A DNA stretch of 64,000 nucleotides from Priapulus caudatus (lineage: Eukaryota > Priapulida > Priapulimorpha > Priapulimorphida > Priapulidae). Location of the stretch: positions 158,250 to 222,249 of the forward strand of contig NW_014577283.1 of assembly GCF_000485595.1 (NCBI RefSeq), written 5' to 3'. Made by a program: the position numbers and the translations under genes. Shown here piece by piece: positions 1 through 11,772 of this stretch. Numbering within the stretch: the stretch's first letter is position 1; each line of letters opens with the position of its first letter. The notes under the pieces are model-generated. The model searched no databases. It saw nothing but the letters and a program-made list of their open reading frames with translations, and had not been told where the DNA came from.

Positions 1-118
1 AACTAACAATATAAATCCAATTGCACAACTACCTTTCACTGGCTGCCTCCAGACGCTGATCATCCGGATCTGACAACACCGGATGTGACCGTCGAAAATA
101 TGCTCGTAGGCAGCGAGG
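1..118 (+). pseudogene. Carbonic anhydrase exon 3, noisy left-arm copy (5' end outside window)
   Basis: This stretch aligns in inverted orientation with the clean carbonic anhydrase exon at 15151-15269. Shared landmarks are the bases for the HFHWG zinc-site segment, CATCCGGATCTGA near 61-75, and the donor GAG|GTATGT at 116-124. Several single-base insertions and deletions break the frame, for example in the segment that should encode HFHWG. It lies in the left arm of the large inverted repeat, so its partner exon 4 is at 6098-6193. The defects spread through exon and intron alike, so low-quality sequence is likelier than true pseudogene decay, but the sequence alone cannot separate the two. 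Confidence 0.75.
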
Positions 119-165
119 TATGTATATGAACAATTCCATGAAGCGCACTCCTACCAGATCAACCA

Positions 166-505
166 AAACGCCTACATTACCACTACAAAGCCCATCTGTC
201 AACGTACCCAAAACCTATCTAACCCTACGGCGCTACTTTATACCAGAACCTCTGCATCGATACCAATTACCAGAACACCTACCACTACACCTGAATCAGA
301 ACTCCTACGCACTATGCACTTACTACGATACCCTATAACTACACTATCAGCACCCACCGCACACAATGCATGCACCGCGGAACCCTACCACTACCGACTA
401 CCAAACCAGAACCACACCACTACACTATCAGCAACCTAACCACTACAGAACTAGAACCTACCAGCTAACCACTACAAGAACCCTACCACTACACTGACCC
501 AAAAC
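166..505. repeat. CCCTACCACTAC minisatellite, left arm
   Basis: Degenerate repeats of a CCTACCACTAC-type unit with AGAACC spacers. It is the inverted, diverged copy of the array at 14655-14990. It lies in intron 3 of the carbonic anhydrase copy. Nothing else is seen here. Confidence 0.8.
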
Positions 506-1850
506 CCTACAACTCTACTATACGCAGCGATGAAGATCACTAGCAGAGGGTATATATGTCGATATTGAGTTACGGCGTACAGAACTGTGAATGTGTGTTA
601 AACGGAGCTTCAGCTGGTGCTGGCATGCGCCCTTTTGATTGAGAATGCGAATTCTATAGAACGGCTGTTTCAGTCTACAGCTGGCAGCGTTACTGTCCTT
701 GTTGTTGATTGGCAAGGCGCGACATAGCCCTGCAGCTGTATCAGCATCCGGCTTGTTCGTGGGCTATAACTATCGCGACACTATCGCTGTTGCAGTGTCC
801 AGCGAGTAAGATCGCTCACGAGAAATTGCATTCGCTTTAATACGTAACTGACGTAAACAGCAGGCCACTCGTGAATATGAGGCATGAATGTGCAATTTCC
901 TTGTGCTTAAACCCCATTTTCCCTTGAACGCTATTGGAGTTGGTCGTCTAGGTCTTTGACATTCGCCGCTTCTCCTCATGCCAAGACAACACTGACGAAA
1001 TGTTTATTTCCAACTGAGTACTAACTGTATTCCGCGGGGAGCAAGTGTTAGTACGTCGTGCAGCTGTTATATATAGCTGCGTTGCTATTGCTTAATTGCC
1101 TCACCTAGTCCGCAGCAAATCCTCGCGGTTACGTATTTACTCTGTAGCTGCAACGCTGTCGTTTATGGGGAAATTAACGCTAATTAAGATACAGTCCGCA
1201 CCTGAACATGCCAAGCCGCATCTCGATCGAGGCGCAATGCAATCCGAGTCGCCATCGGTGGCATCGCTACGACCCAATCTAGCCCAGACACTCACATATG
1301 CATACCGACGCGCATGTCCCAGTAGAATTACTCGCTCTTACGTATAGAATGAAGCCAATAAGTAACAGTGCTTCTCGGCCACAGAGCGTCATATCTTGAG
1401 AAGCGACCCTTCTGCCCGCATCCAGCCCCTCACAATCAATTAATTTATACATGCGAGAGACGACGAGCAAATCGACATGTCGCGCCATATCACACACCAA
1501 GGATCATGACAGGATTCAGTATGGCGATGTTTTCCCGTGTAATTTGCACGCTGACTGAACGTGCATTCGGCTAAGGTGTGTCCCGTCTGGCCGCTGGCGT
1601 ACGCGAGTGCGTACGCGACGTGGCGTATCGTTCACTCATTCGGGGAAAGGGACAAGCGGCGATCGACGCATACATTACGTACTCGCCTATACAAGTAAGC
1701 AACCGCCAGAAATTCAACGGGAACAAAACTCATTGCGCGGTGATACCGTGTATACGCCGTATTGTCGGGCTTCTGTGAAACAGACTTTCTGCTGCGACCA
1801 ACGCTCTGGTTTGATTTCTTGAGGTTTCAGCAGGTAGTAAGTGCATTAGA
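506..1850. other. Carbonic anhydrase intron 3 sequence, left arm, no feature seen
   Basis: Intronic sequence that pairs with about 13400-14650 of the right arm. No exon or RNA gene is visible in either copy, and the short open frames differ between the arms. Confidence 0.6.
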
Positions 1851-1857
1851 CACCAAG

Positions 1858-2105
1858 GGTAAGGTAAACAGTATAACAGTAGCGGTAGCGGTAGCGGTAG
1901 CAAGTAACTGTAGCAGTAGCTGAGGCGGTAGGGCAGTAGCGTATCCGTAGCAGTAGCAGTATCCGTTAGGGCAGTACGCATCATGCATCATCATCAGTAG
2001 CATCGAGTAGCAGAGCTGTACGCAGTAACAGTACAGCATCAGCAAGCAAGCAGCATCAGCATACATCAGCATCAGCATCAGCAAGCAAAGCACGCAGTAG
2101 TGGAA
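1858..2105. repeat. Imperfect triplet/hexamer microsatellite (GTAGCG / CAGCAT), left arm
   Basis: Runs of GTAGCG, CAGTAG and ATCAGC repeat units, matched in reverse by 13150-13395 in the right arm. Open frames of poly-Leu or Cys/Tyr-rich type here are artefacts of the repeat. Confidence 0.85.
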
Positions 2106-2887
2106 GGAGACTGCGATACTATTCATCGATCCACTCAATTGTAAGCTAGCATACAGACTAATTGTAGATCTTACCACATCGATTAGGGCAATTAGGGTGA
2201 TCCAAAGAGCTACGAACTATCCCGACTGAGCTTTTATGTCCTCAGTTTAGATTTGAGTCCAAGTACACTCAACTTGCACATCGCCCACCAGCAGGGAGCT
2301 GAAACAGGCGACATTCGGAGAATCCACATAAACATTCGAAGCGACCCTAAATTTTGACGGCCCAAGCACGAACCTTCGATCTCGAGTTTAGTCGCGCGCG
2401 GCGACATAGAGCTAAAATCGCGACCATTCGTGCTATGGCTCTCCATCCAACTAATAATGAGCTTACGTCATCGTAATTGAAAGAGGGATGGCGTATCCGT
2501 CATTAGAATGTTTACAATGCCCTTGATAGACGGCGACGCCCGCCGATTGACGATCATGCCACATCGATGACGATTCCCTCTGACTCGGAATGCGGCCCTT
2601 TGCCTCGAGCTCCATATAACCCGTCACGCCCAATGCTTTTCCCGCGCGGCGTGTCTCTAAAAGCGGTCAATGAGTACGTATAATCAATGCACGGCGCCTA
2701 TTTCGGCAGCGTGACAGGCCAGCATGGGCTACGAAGCCAATGTGCATTGCGACGCGCATCGCTTCATGAACCCCGTTTGTTGACACGCCATAATATATAT
2801 ATATATATAGTATATACAATATATAATAGAGTAATCGGCTAAGCAATCACACGCTGTGAATGCAATTATACTATGAAGCGACTAATT

Positions 2888-3560
2888 TAACCTTTAAAAG
2901 CAGCGTTTTTAGCTCGCCCCAGTACATCGTCAGATGAGCATTGCATGGGTGTCGATCCGTCGTACGTCGCGTCCGTCGGCAACATTTGCTACGGTCAACG
3001 AATACTCAAAACCGTTTGACACACATGTTTCTAATTCATATAGCTTTACTCCTATTGGGCAGAGGGTTGAACGCCTGTATCTTGGAGCACGCGCCGTCGA
3101 CGCTACGTGTTTCGAGCCACGTCCCACTTTTTGGGCAAAATGAAATGGCCATAAGTCAATGCCAGGGTCAACGGATTGCTCATTTCTGGTAATGTGAATG
3201 AAAAGGACTGGCCAAACACATCACAGCGGTTTTGATATATTGTTTTTAAATTATGCAAATTAGTAGATTTTAGCAATTTCACTATGCAATTTCAGTGTCT
3301 GGCCTTACGGTCAACGATAACTCAAGAACCGTTTTGATCCACATGTTTTAAATTACATACAGTTGTTACCGCTATGGAGAGATTTGAACGTCCAATCTTA
3401 TGGAGCACGCCAGTCGACTAACACTTTCGAGGCCACGCCAACTTTTTGACAAAAATGGAAATGGCCATTTAGATCATTCGATTTTGTTTTAAATTTTGGA
3501 TATGAATGTGTAAGCTAGCCCCAAAAACAGTTGTTTAATCTATGGGAGTAGATGACAACG
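2888..3560 (-). mobile_element. Helitron-like non-autonomous element, left-arm copy
   Basis: Reverse-complement counterpart of 11773-12420. It begins with TTTTAGCTCGCCC, the complement of a hairpin end, then a degraded GGAC-type tract, then two diverged modules that share the words GTAACAACT, GACTGGCGTGCTCC and GTGGCTCGAA. Indels are frequent. See the clearer copy for the reasoning. Confidence 0.55.
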
Positions 3561-5310
3561 TCCCTATTACGTTTATTGCCGGCTAGACTGGTTAAAACTC
3601 TACAAACTCATACGCTATATTACGTGTTATATGTGTTTTAGATTCTTCGTTACAGTAATTTGAGCTGGAAAAGTTTATTGTTTTATTGTGCGCGAAATAT
3701 CCGAAAACCAAAAATGGTCGATCATTTAGCGGCGTAGCACCATCTCTCGTCAAGATTTCAGGACTTTCAATCTGAAAATTTATTTCCGCGATCAAAACTT
3801 GCGAACATGCAAAACAATGCATATATTCATCTCGTATCATAGTAATAGATGGGAAGTTCTCTCTGTCACAGCCCAGTGAGCTACAGTGTCATGACATTTT
3901 ACTCTTACTCGAAACGAAGGCAAAAACTCCCCATAAGCTTTAATTGCGTTTAGTTGTTATAAGAACACGGCTTTAATTGTGAAGCGCTGGGTAGGCCCGA
4001 CACACCCACCGGGCGTGTCGAGCATGACGACTGATTTAACTTACGTTCCAGCTATCGTATACTGCACGTTTTATTAAAAATATTCTCCGGTAATGAAAGT
4101 TTGTCTAATCACCCGTGAGAGTATGACACAACTGACGATAATAGGATAATACATCTGCCCCGCCCCCAAGGCGGCGCGACTGCTTGCGTTAAACGAGATA
4201 CGCGTTTAATTTAAGAGCCGCGAGGCGCACACGTGATAAAGATTTTACGCACTTGCGTCATTGTACCTTTGGTAAAATTAACTCCACGCTGTGCGCGGGC
4301 TTTATTAAGCTATTTTATTCATAGCGTGCTTTACACAGTTTTACATTCAACATGCCTAAGTTCGTGAGTTAACATTCGGTTAAACACAAATTTACGTCAA
4401 GTCAAAATGAAAAATAAGCGAGTTTAAGCAATTAACACTTATGAGTTATGTTATAATTACATGCGTGGAAAGACAGGTACCTCGACGCGAATAATGCTGC
4501 GCTTAGGAAAGCTCAATAATCATCTCGATAAATAAATTAATGAGACTAATAATGACTAATAAGGCTATTAATTAACTGGTTAGTACTATGCATGCGCGTT
4601 TTTATGGTAAGGAACACATCTGTCTTTAAATCGGCGTATTCTTCACTTCATATATTTAGACCGTACCTTGTTAGCATGTTCCAATTACGTGTAACATATT
4701 GCTTTTCCCATACCCTTTGAATCAAGTATAGAATGTATTTTCCTATGGCTGAAAATACTCGTTTAATAGTCAATTTAACGCCAGCGAAGGCGAAGGCGAA
4801 AACTCTTAAAAATATGAAAGACCAATAGCGCGCAAGCAATGTCACAGCTGCTTATTATTAGCTCAGTTCGCACGACTAAACTTCGAAGTTAGATGTTAAT
4901 TGGGTGCGTGACCGATTCTCGGCGATCGTTGAACAATTCATTTGTAAAGACTGCGTGGACCGTGTGACGTGTGGATGAACTGACTAACCCCGGCGCTAAG
5001 GTTAAAATAGCGTCATGTTTTTTTACAACTGACTTTTCTAATTGACGCTATGTGCATGCGTCACAATGCAGGAAGCTGGCATGATGTTTTGAGCGGCCTG
5101 TGGTGCTATCAAAATCATTACACTGCAACGGTTCGTTAATACCTTTCTATGTCAAAGTGTTGATATAGAAAATATACTATCAGTCCGCAACTGTTGATAT
5201 GGAGAATGTACGTGGCCACAGTCGCATGTTAAGTATTCATTTCTCTGCTGCACTGTCTATCACATGTAGTATGGAAATGCAATCAGATCTCATGCTATAT
5301 GCATATATCA
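3561..5310. other. Carbonic anhydrase intron 3 sequence, left arm; includes a degraded foldback
   Basis: Pairs with about 10130-11770 of the right arm. At about 4205-4310 there is a degraded form of the 80-bp palindrome seen cleanly at 11082-11163 (GAGGCGCACACGTGA at left, TGTGCGCGGGCTTT at right). Otherwise it is AT-rich with no visible gene. Confidence 0.55.
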
Positions 5311-5317
5311 TTGTAGA

Positions 5318-5775
5318 TTCTGATACACACCACACACCTACATCACAGCACACACACACACAGTCCCACAGCACACGCGTCTGCAGCTTTTAATACGTTC
5401 TATGCACAGACGCACGGCACAGACGCACGGCCACACACACGCACACACGCACGCCGACGGCACGCTACGCAACGCACACACACACACGCACGCACTGGCA
5501 CGCACACACACACACACACCCACACAGCACACACCAAAACACACACAGCAGCACGAGAGCGACACGGCGCGCGCGCGGGCCCACTTACCACGACACCACG
5601 ACACACACAACACGCACGCATACGTACGCCAGCACAGCGCACGCCACACACGCGCACGCACAGACTCACGGGCCACACACACGTCACGCACGCCACGCAC
5701 GCACCACTGGCACGCACCGCACGGTTGCACGCAACACACACAACACACACACACAACCCACACACACACACACAT
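5318..5775. repeat. (AC)n / (ACGC)n microsatellite, left arm
   Basis: About 450 bp of AC and ACGC repeats followed by a (TA)n tract. It pairs with 9655-10110 in the right arm, but the two differ greatly in length and interruption. Open frames in several phases (THTH, CVCV) are repeat artefacts. Confidence 0.92.
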
Positions 5776-6097
5776 ATACTATATATATATTATATAATAT
5801 TATATAATATATAAAAGTAGTAAGCGTTAATGTATACTATGCTAGTGGTAAACTGTCGCGGCATGTCTTCTGTTTTGCTCCCTCGTACTCACGAGGAATG
5901 AAACAGCATATCCTCATCTACGTTAAGACTGCATGCGGTTTACCGCTATAACGAAAGAGCTTCAATTATTGGCTTCATGTATCCCAAAGCTAATCATACA
6001 TTATTATTCGTTTTATTTATCTGATTATAACTATTTATTATTTGTAGATCTCGCTCTAGATGTACTTATTCAATTTGCTTTAAAAAAAACTTTTCAG

Positions 6098-6193
6098 CTT
6101 TCACAAATCGTTGCATGGAATTCTGATAGTATATGGATCGTGAAGGAAGCTGCGCAGCATGCGACGGGCTAGCCGTGCTTGCTTCCTCATACG
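6098..6193 (+). pseudogene. Carbonic anhydrase exon 4, noisy left-arm copy
   Basis: Inverted copy of the intact exon at 9266-9361. The acceptor TTTTCAG ends at 6097 and the donor GGTAAGTC follows at 6193-6200. Base changes and indels disrupt the reading frame after the LH start, yet later words such as GAAGGAAGCTGCGCAGC are identical to the good copy. No exon 5 is visible between here and the palindrome centre. Confidence 0.8.
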
Positions 6194-6199
6194 GTAAGT

Positions 6200-7017
6200 C
6201 TATACTCATACGGTCGCTAGAAGAAAACCTAACGAGATAGACATATTCCAACTGTTTATTGAAAATGTTTCGGCATTACTTCCTTGTTATGTTCATCTCA
6301 TGGTACACGTTGATCGGCAATAGTCACAAGTCATATCAGGACTAAATCTATACCTGGTCGGCTCATAATATCGAGGGCTCATGCAATTCTGCCTAGCGCA
6401 AATGCTTATCGGTCGATGATCAATAGGTTTTTGTAATGTAGGCGTATTGCGTCAAACAAAATGTCGCCGATTTTGCGCCCAATGGCAAACACGCGTATGG
6501 TTTAAGTCCCGGCAGCAGTTCTGGTAATCATGTCAGTGATTAGCAGGGGAGCCTTCCATGATATTCGTACACATTACGGCAATGTGGGACATAAATTTAA
6601 CTCCATACATATTACATAGATTGTGAAAGCAGTATCGTTGGCAGCGACTAGATTTTGATGATAATTTGCTATTGTTAAAATTCCTGTATACTTAACGTTT
6701 ATGTATGATCTTGAAATAAACGTGAACTTGCAACTTGATCAAAATATTTTAATAGCCACAGCATCGGATTTTAACCCATGCAAACTCAATATTGCTACCT
6801 TCATGTAGTCAATAAACAGAATTTTTAATTAACTTGGCTTAACTGAGCGCTGCATACAATGTACTTTGGCGGATATAGGAGGCATAATATCCGGTCCTCC
6901 CTCACTTCGCTCAAAAACACCTATACACATCAAAATCTCAACCACAATGTACGATGAAAAGCGACCTAACTCATAGTCAACAAAAAGGACATCTTGAACT
7001 GCGAACATTATGGCGTT
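6200..7017. other. Intron-like sequence up to the palindrome centre, no exon seen
   Basis: This is where carbonic anhydrase exon 5 would be expected on the plus strand. I found no segment with acceptor, donor and family-like coding sequence, in this arm or in its partner at about 8450-9258. The gene therefore appears cut by the palindrome centre, or intron 4 is longer than the arm. Confidence 0.5.
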
Positions 7018-7025
7018 GTTTCCTC

Positions 7026-7104
7026 GGGAGTAAGTGTGTGTCGTGTGTGCGTGCGTGCGTGCGTGCGGGCGTGCGTGCGTGCATGTGTGTGTGGGTATGC
7101 GTGC

Positions 7105-7147
<43 letters not shown>

Positions 7148-7316
7148 GTGTGTGTGTGTGTGTGTGTGTGTGTTGTGTTGTAGCGTGCGTGTGAAGTGTG
7201 TGTGTGTGTTGTGTGTGGTGTTGTGTGCGCGCGTGTGAGGTGCGTGTGTGTGTCGTACGTGCGTGCTGCGGCGTGCCGTGCGTCGTGCGCTGCGTGCGTG
7301 CGCGCTTATAGCTCGT
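7026..7316. repeat. (GT)n / (CGTG)n microsatellite at the left edge of the palindrome loop
   Basis: About 290 bp of GT and CGTG repeats. The two arms lose collinearity here: the left arm enters this tract, and the right arm begins in a related GCAC tract near 8437. Confidence 0.92.
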
Positions 7317-7529
7317 GCGTGTATAATATTGATTTTTTATCTCGACAAGGGGCTATTTTAGATATACATACTATGAGTATGGCTGCATTATTAAAAATTA
7401 ACGTTTCGTTTGTTCAGCAAACTCATTTTACGCGAAAATTATTTGCGCCTATATATATAGATACATATATAATACTAAGCAAGCAATTACATTAGTAGCA
7501 CAAAATTGTTGAGAGTAGTAACGTCCAGG

Positions 7530-7660
7530 GGCCGGATTCATCAACGTTGCGTAAAGTGTATTGCTACACCGAGTTTCTACGAAGTACGCACAGCAAGCTC
7601 GTATTGCGTATTCATCAACGCAGCGTAGCACCTGCGTACGCAAATGTTGATGAATTCCAG
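7530..7660. mobile_element. Small inverted-repeat (MITE-like) element in the palindrome loop
   Basis: CCGGATTCATCAACGTTGCG at the left is matched in reverse complement by CGCAAATGTTGATGAATTCC at the right, with one or two mismatches. About 90 bp lies between and no coding potential is seen. It sits in the only complex sequence of the loop (7320-7735). Confidence 0.55.
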
Positions 7661-7734
7661 TGTAAATCCACTGGGTGTGATAGTGTCCTCATTTTCGTTT
7701 GTATGATTGCGTTCAACACTCGAAAGCACGCACA

Positions 7735-8409
7735 CGTTGCCCGGCGTGCGTGCTTGTGTGCATGTGCACAACCACGTCGTGCGTGCGTGTGCACGTACCA
7801 CGTGCGTGCGTGCATGCGTGCATGCTGCACGTGGCCGTGCATGTCGTGTGCACCACGCACGCACGCACGTGTATGTACACACGCACGCACGCACGCACGT
7901 GTACGTGCACACGCACGCACGCACGTGTACGTGCACACACACGCACGCACACGTGCACATGCACGCACGCACGCACGTGTACGTGCACACGCACGCACGC
8001 ACGCACGTGTATGTACACACGCACGCACGCACGCACGTGTACGTGCACACGCACGCACGCACGTGTACGTGCACACACACGCACGCACACGTGCACATGC
8101 ACGCACGCACGCACGCACGTGTACGTGCACACGCACGCACGCACGTGTGTACGTGCGCACGCACGCACGTGTGTACGTGCACACGCACGCACGCACGCCC
8201 GTGTACGTACACACGCACGCACGCACGTGTGTACGTGCACACGCACGCACGCACGCCCGTGTACGTACACACGCACGCACGCACGCACGTGTACGTGCAC
8301 ACGCACGCACGCACGTGTACGTGCACACACACGCACGCACACGTGCACATGCACGCACGCACGCACGCACGTGTACGTGCACACGCACGCACGCACGTAT
8401 ATGTGCATA

Positions 8410-8437
<28 letters not shown>
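7735..8437. repeat. Alternating purine-pyrimidine array at the palindrome centre
   Basis: About 700 bp built from ACGTGTACGTGCAC and CACGCACGCACG segments, with a larger period of roughly 140-145 bp visible in the first half and partly again near 8290-8400. Almost every step alternates purine and pyrimidine, and the unit GTGTACGTGCAC is itself nearly self-complementary. All six frames stay open for 240-310 codons (ARTHARTH or VRACVCTY), which reflects the repeat and not a protein. Confidence 0.95.
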
Positions 8438-8440
<3 letters not shown>

Positions 8441-9265
8441 TTACTCCCGAGAAACAACGCCCATAATCGCAGTTCCTAATTGATCATTTTGTCTGACTAT
8501 GAGTTAGGTCGCTTTTCATCGTAATTGTGGTTGGATTTTGATGTGTATAGGTTTTTTGAGCGAAGTGAGAAGGACCGGATAATTACTGCCTCCTATATCC
8601 CGCCAAAGTACATTGTATGCACGCCTCATTAAGCAAGTTAATTAAAAATTCTGTTTATGACTACATGAAGTAGCAATATTGAGTTTGCCATGGGTAAAAT
8701 CCGATGCTGTGGTATTAAAATATTTGTATCAAGTTGCAAGTTCACGTTTAACTTCAAGATCATACATAAAGTTAAGTATACCAGGAATTTTAAACAATAG
8801 CCAATTATCATCAAACATCTATCGCTGCAACGATACTGCTTTCACCATCTATGATATGTATGGAGTTAATTTATGTCCCACATTGCCCGTAATTACGAAT
8901 ATCATAAGCCTCCTGCAATAATCAACTGACATGATTACCAGAACTGCTGCCCGTGACGTTAAACCCACTACGCGTGTTTGCCCATTGGGGCGAAAATCGG
9001 CGACATTTTGTTTGCGCAATACGCCTACATTACAAAAACCTATTTGATCATCGCGATAAGCATTGCGCTAGGCAGAATTGCATGAGCCTCATATTATGAC
9101 CGACCAGGTATAGATTTACGTCCTGAAATATGACCTTGGCTATGCGATCAACGTGTACCATGAGATGAACATAAAACAGGAAGTAATGCCCGAACATTCT
9201 CAATAAACACGTGTGGAATATGTTATCTCTTGGTTTCCTTCTAGCGACCTATGATATAGACTTAC

Positions 9266-9361
9266 CCGTATGAGGAAGCCAAGCACGGCTAGCCCGTCGG
9301 CATGCTGCGCAGCTTCCTTCACCGAACCATATCTATCAGAATTCCAGTGCACGATGTGAAG
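9266..9361 (-). CDS. Alpha carbonic anhydrase, exon 4
   Basis: A 96-nt exon (32 codons, phase 0 at both ends) with acceptor TTTTTCAG and donor CGG|GTAAGTC. It reads LHIVHWNSDRYGS, then DGLAVLGFLIR, matching the family segment around LHLVHWN. The first His is the third zinc ligand (His119 in human CA II numbering). Human CA2 exon 4 is 93 nt and starts at the same residue, so both boundary and phase are conserved. It follows exon 3 (15151-15269) after a 5.8-kb intron. Exons 5-7, which would carry the Thr199 region and the C-terminal half, are not in this arm. Confidence 0.92.
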
Positions 9362-9654
9362 CTGAAAAAGTTTTTTTTAAGTAAATTGAATAGGTACATA
9401 CAGAGCTAATCATACAAATAATAAATAGTTAATATCAATAAATAAAACGAATAATAATGTATGATTAGCTTTGGGATACATGAAGCCATAATAAAGCTCT
9501 TTAGTTATACGGTAAACCGCATGCAGTCTAACGTATGAGGATATGCTGTTTCATTCACTCGGATAACAGTAACAACGGACGCAAAACAGAAGCACATGCC
9601 GCGACATTTACACTAGCATATATACATTAACGCTTACTTACCTATTATATATAT

Positions 9655-9878
9655 ATGTGTGTGTGTGTGTGTGGGTGTGTGTGTCGTGCGTGCAACGTGC
9701 GGTTGCGCTGCGTGGTGCGTGCGTGGCGTGCGTGCGTGTGTGTTGGCCGTCGTCTGTGCGTGCGCTGTGTGTGGCGTGCGTCTGTGCTGCGTACGTATGC
9801 GTGCGTGTTGTGTGTGTGTGTGTGTGTGTGTGGGCGCAGCCGCGCGCGTGTGTGTGTGTTGGTGTGTGTGTGTGTTTG

Positions 9879-9910
<32 letters not shown>

Positions 9911-9932
9911 CGCAGTGCGTGCGTGAGTGTTG

Positions 9933-9968
<36 letters not shown>

Positions 9969-10021
9969 TGTGTGTGGCGTGCGTCTGTGCGTGCGTCTGT
10001 GCATGCGTGTCGGCGTGCGTG

Positions 10022-10110
<89 letters not shown>
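9655..10110. repeat. (GT)n / (CGTG)n microsatellite, right arm
   Basis: About 450 bp of GT and CGTG repeats ending in a pure (GT)n run of some 90 bp. It is the partner of 5318-5775 in carbonic anhydrase intron 3. The CVCV-type open frames are artefacts. Confidence 0.95.
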
Positions 10111-10111
<1 letters not shown>

Positions 10112-10129
10112 CAGAGATCTACAATATAT

Positions 10130-11770
10130 ATGCATATAGCATTAGATCTGATTCACTTCCATACTACATGTGATGAGACAGTGAGCAGAGAAATGAATAT
10201 TAACATGCGACTGTGGCACGTACATCTCCATTACAACAGTGCGGATATAGTATATTTCTATATCAACACTTTGACATAGAAATGTATTAACGAACCGTTG
10301 CAGTTAATGATTTGATAGCACCACGGCGCTCAAACACATCTGCAGCTTCCTGCATTTGTGACGCTGCACATAGCCGAATCAATTAGAAAATCACGTAAAA
10401 AAACATTGACCTTTTTAACCTTAGCGCGGGGTTAGTCAGTTCATCACACGTCCACACGGTCCACGCAGTTTACAAATGAATGTCAACGATCGCGAGGATC
10501 GGTCACGCACCCAATTAACATCTAACTTCGAAGTTTAGTCGTGGAACTGAAGCTAATAATAAGCAGCTGTGACATTGGCTTGCCGCGGCATATTGGTCTT
10601 TTCATAAAGGTTTCGCCTTCGCCTTCGTGGGTTAAATTGATATAAAAACGGTACTTTTCAGCCATAGAAAATACATTCTATACTGCTTTCAAAGGTATGG
10701 GAAAAGCAATATGTTACACGTAATTGGAACATCTAACAAGGTACGTCTAAAAATGAAGTGAAATACGGCCGATTAAGACAGATGTGTTCCTTACCATAAA
10801 AACGGCATGCATAGATACTAACAGTAATTAATGAGCTTATTAGTCATTATTAGCTCATTAAATTTATTTATCAGATGATTATGAGCTTTCTAAGCGCACA
10901 TTATTCCTCAGGTAACCTGTTTTCCACGCATGTAATTATCGAACATACTCATAATGTCCTTAATTGCTTAACTCGCTTATTTTCATTTTGACATTGACGT
11001 AAATTTTGTTAACCAATGTTTAACCAAACTTAGCATTTGAATGTAAAACTGTGTAAACACCTATGAATAAAATAGCTTAATAAAGCCCGGCGCACACGTG
11101 AGTTATTTTACTCAAGTAAAATGACGCATGCGTAATTTTACTCACGTGTGCGCCGGGCTTTAAATAACACGGTATCTGTTTTAACGCAGCAGTCGGCCGC
11201 TTGGGGGCGGGGCACGTGTATTATTATTACTTTCATGTGTGTCATACTCTCACGGGTATTATTACAACTTTCATTACCGGAAGAATATTTTAATAAACGT
11301 CTGGAGTAATACGATAAGCTGGAAGTAAGTAAATCAGTCGTCATCTCGACACAGCCCGCGTGGGTGTGTCGGGCCTACCCAGCTTCACAATTAAAGCCCG
11401 TGTTCTAAGTAACAACTAAACGTAATTAAGCTATGTAGTTTTTGCTTCGTATTCAGTAGAAGTAAAATGTCAATGACACTGTAGCTCACCTTGGGTGTGA
11501 CAGAAGAGAACTCCCATTATATACTCTTGATAATGATATATGCATAAGTTTTGATGCGAAAATAAATGTTTCAGATTTGAAAGTCTGAAATCTTGACGAG
11601 AGATGGTGCTACGCCTAAATGATCGCCATTTTGGTTTTCGAATATCGCGCAAATAAAAACAATAAAATATTCCAGTCAAATTACTGTAACGAAGAATCTA
11701 AAACACAATATTACACGTATATAGGTATGATTGTAGAGTTGTTAACCAGTTAGCCGAAATAAACGTAATA
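10130..11770. other. Carbonic anhydrase intron 3 sequence, right arm, no gene seen
   Basis: AT-rich intronic sequence with the foldback at 11082-11163. No splice-flanked coding segment was recognised. Confidence 0.55.
11082..11163. repeat. 80-bp near-perfect palindrome (foldback)
   Basis: AAAGCCCGGCGCACACGTGA at the left is mirrored by TCACGTGTGCGCCGGGCTTT at the right around an ACGCATGCGT centre. It is either a tiny foldback MITE or the paired ends of one. The left arm has a degraded equivalent at about 4205-4310. Confidence 0.8.
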
Positions 11771-11772
11771 GG

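Larger units (their letters stand above)
1..7029. repeat. Left arm of a ~15-kb inverted repeat
   Basis: The left arm is the reverse complement of 8438-15269. Anchors along its length: about 60-75 matches about 15185-15200; 138-160 matches 14978-15000; 535-560 matches 14632-14656; 2888-3000 matches 12330-12420; 6098-6193 matches 9266-9361; 6955-6980 matches 8495-8520; and 7018-7030 matches 8437-8449. Collinearity holds throughout with frequent 1-3 base indels and microsatellite length changes. The arm runs off the window start, so the true repeat is longer. Confidence 0.93.

Noticed and set aside
7547-8483. Open frames of 240-310 codons on both strands (ARTHARTH, VRACVCTY)
   Set aside because: They are open in nearly every frame because the DNA is a stop-free tandem repeat; no start context, splice signals or domain.
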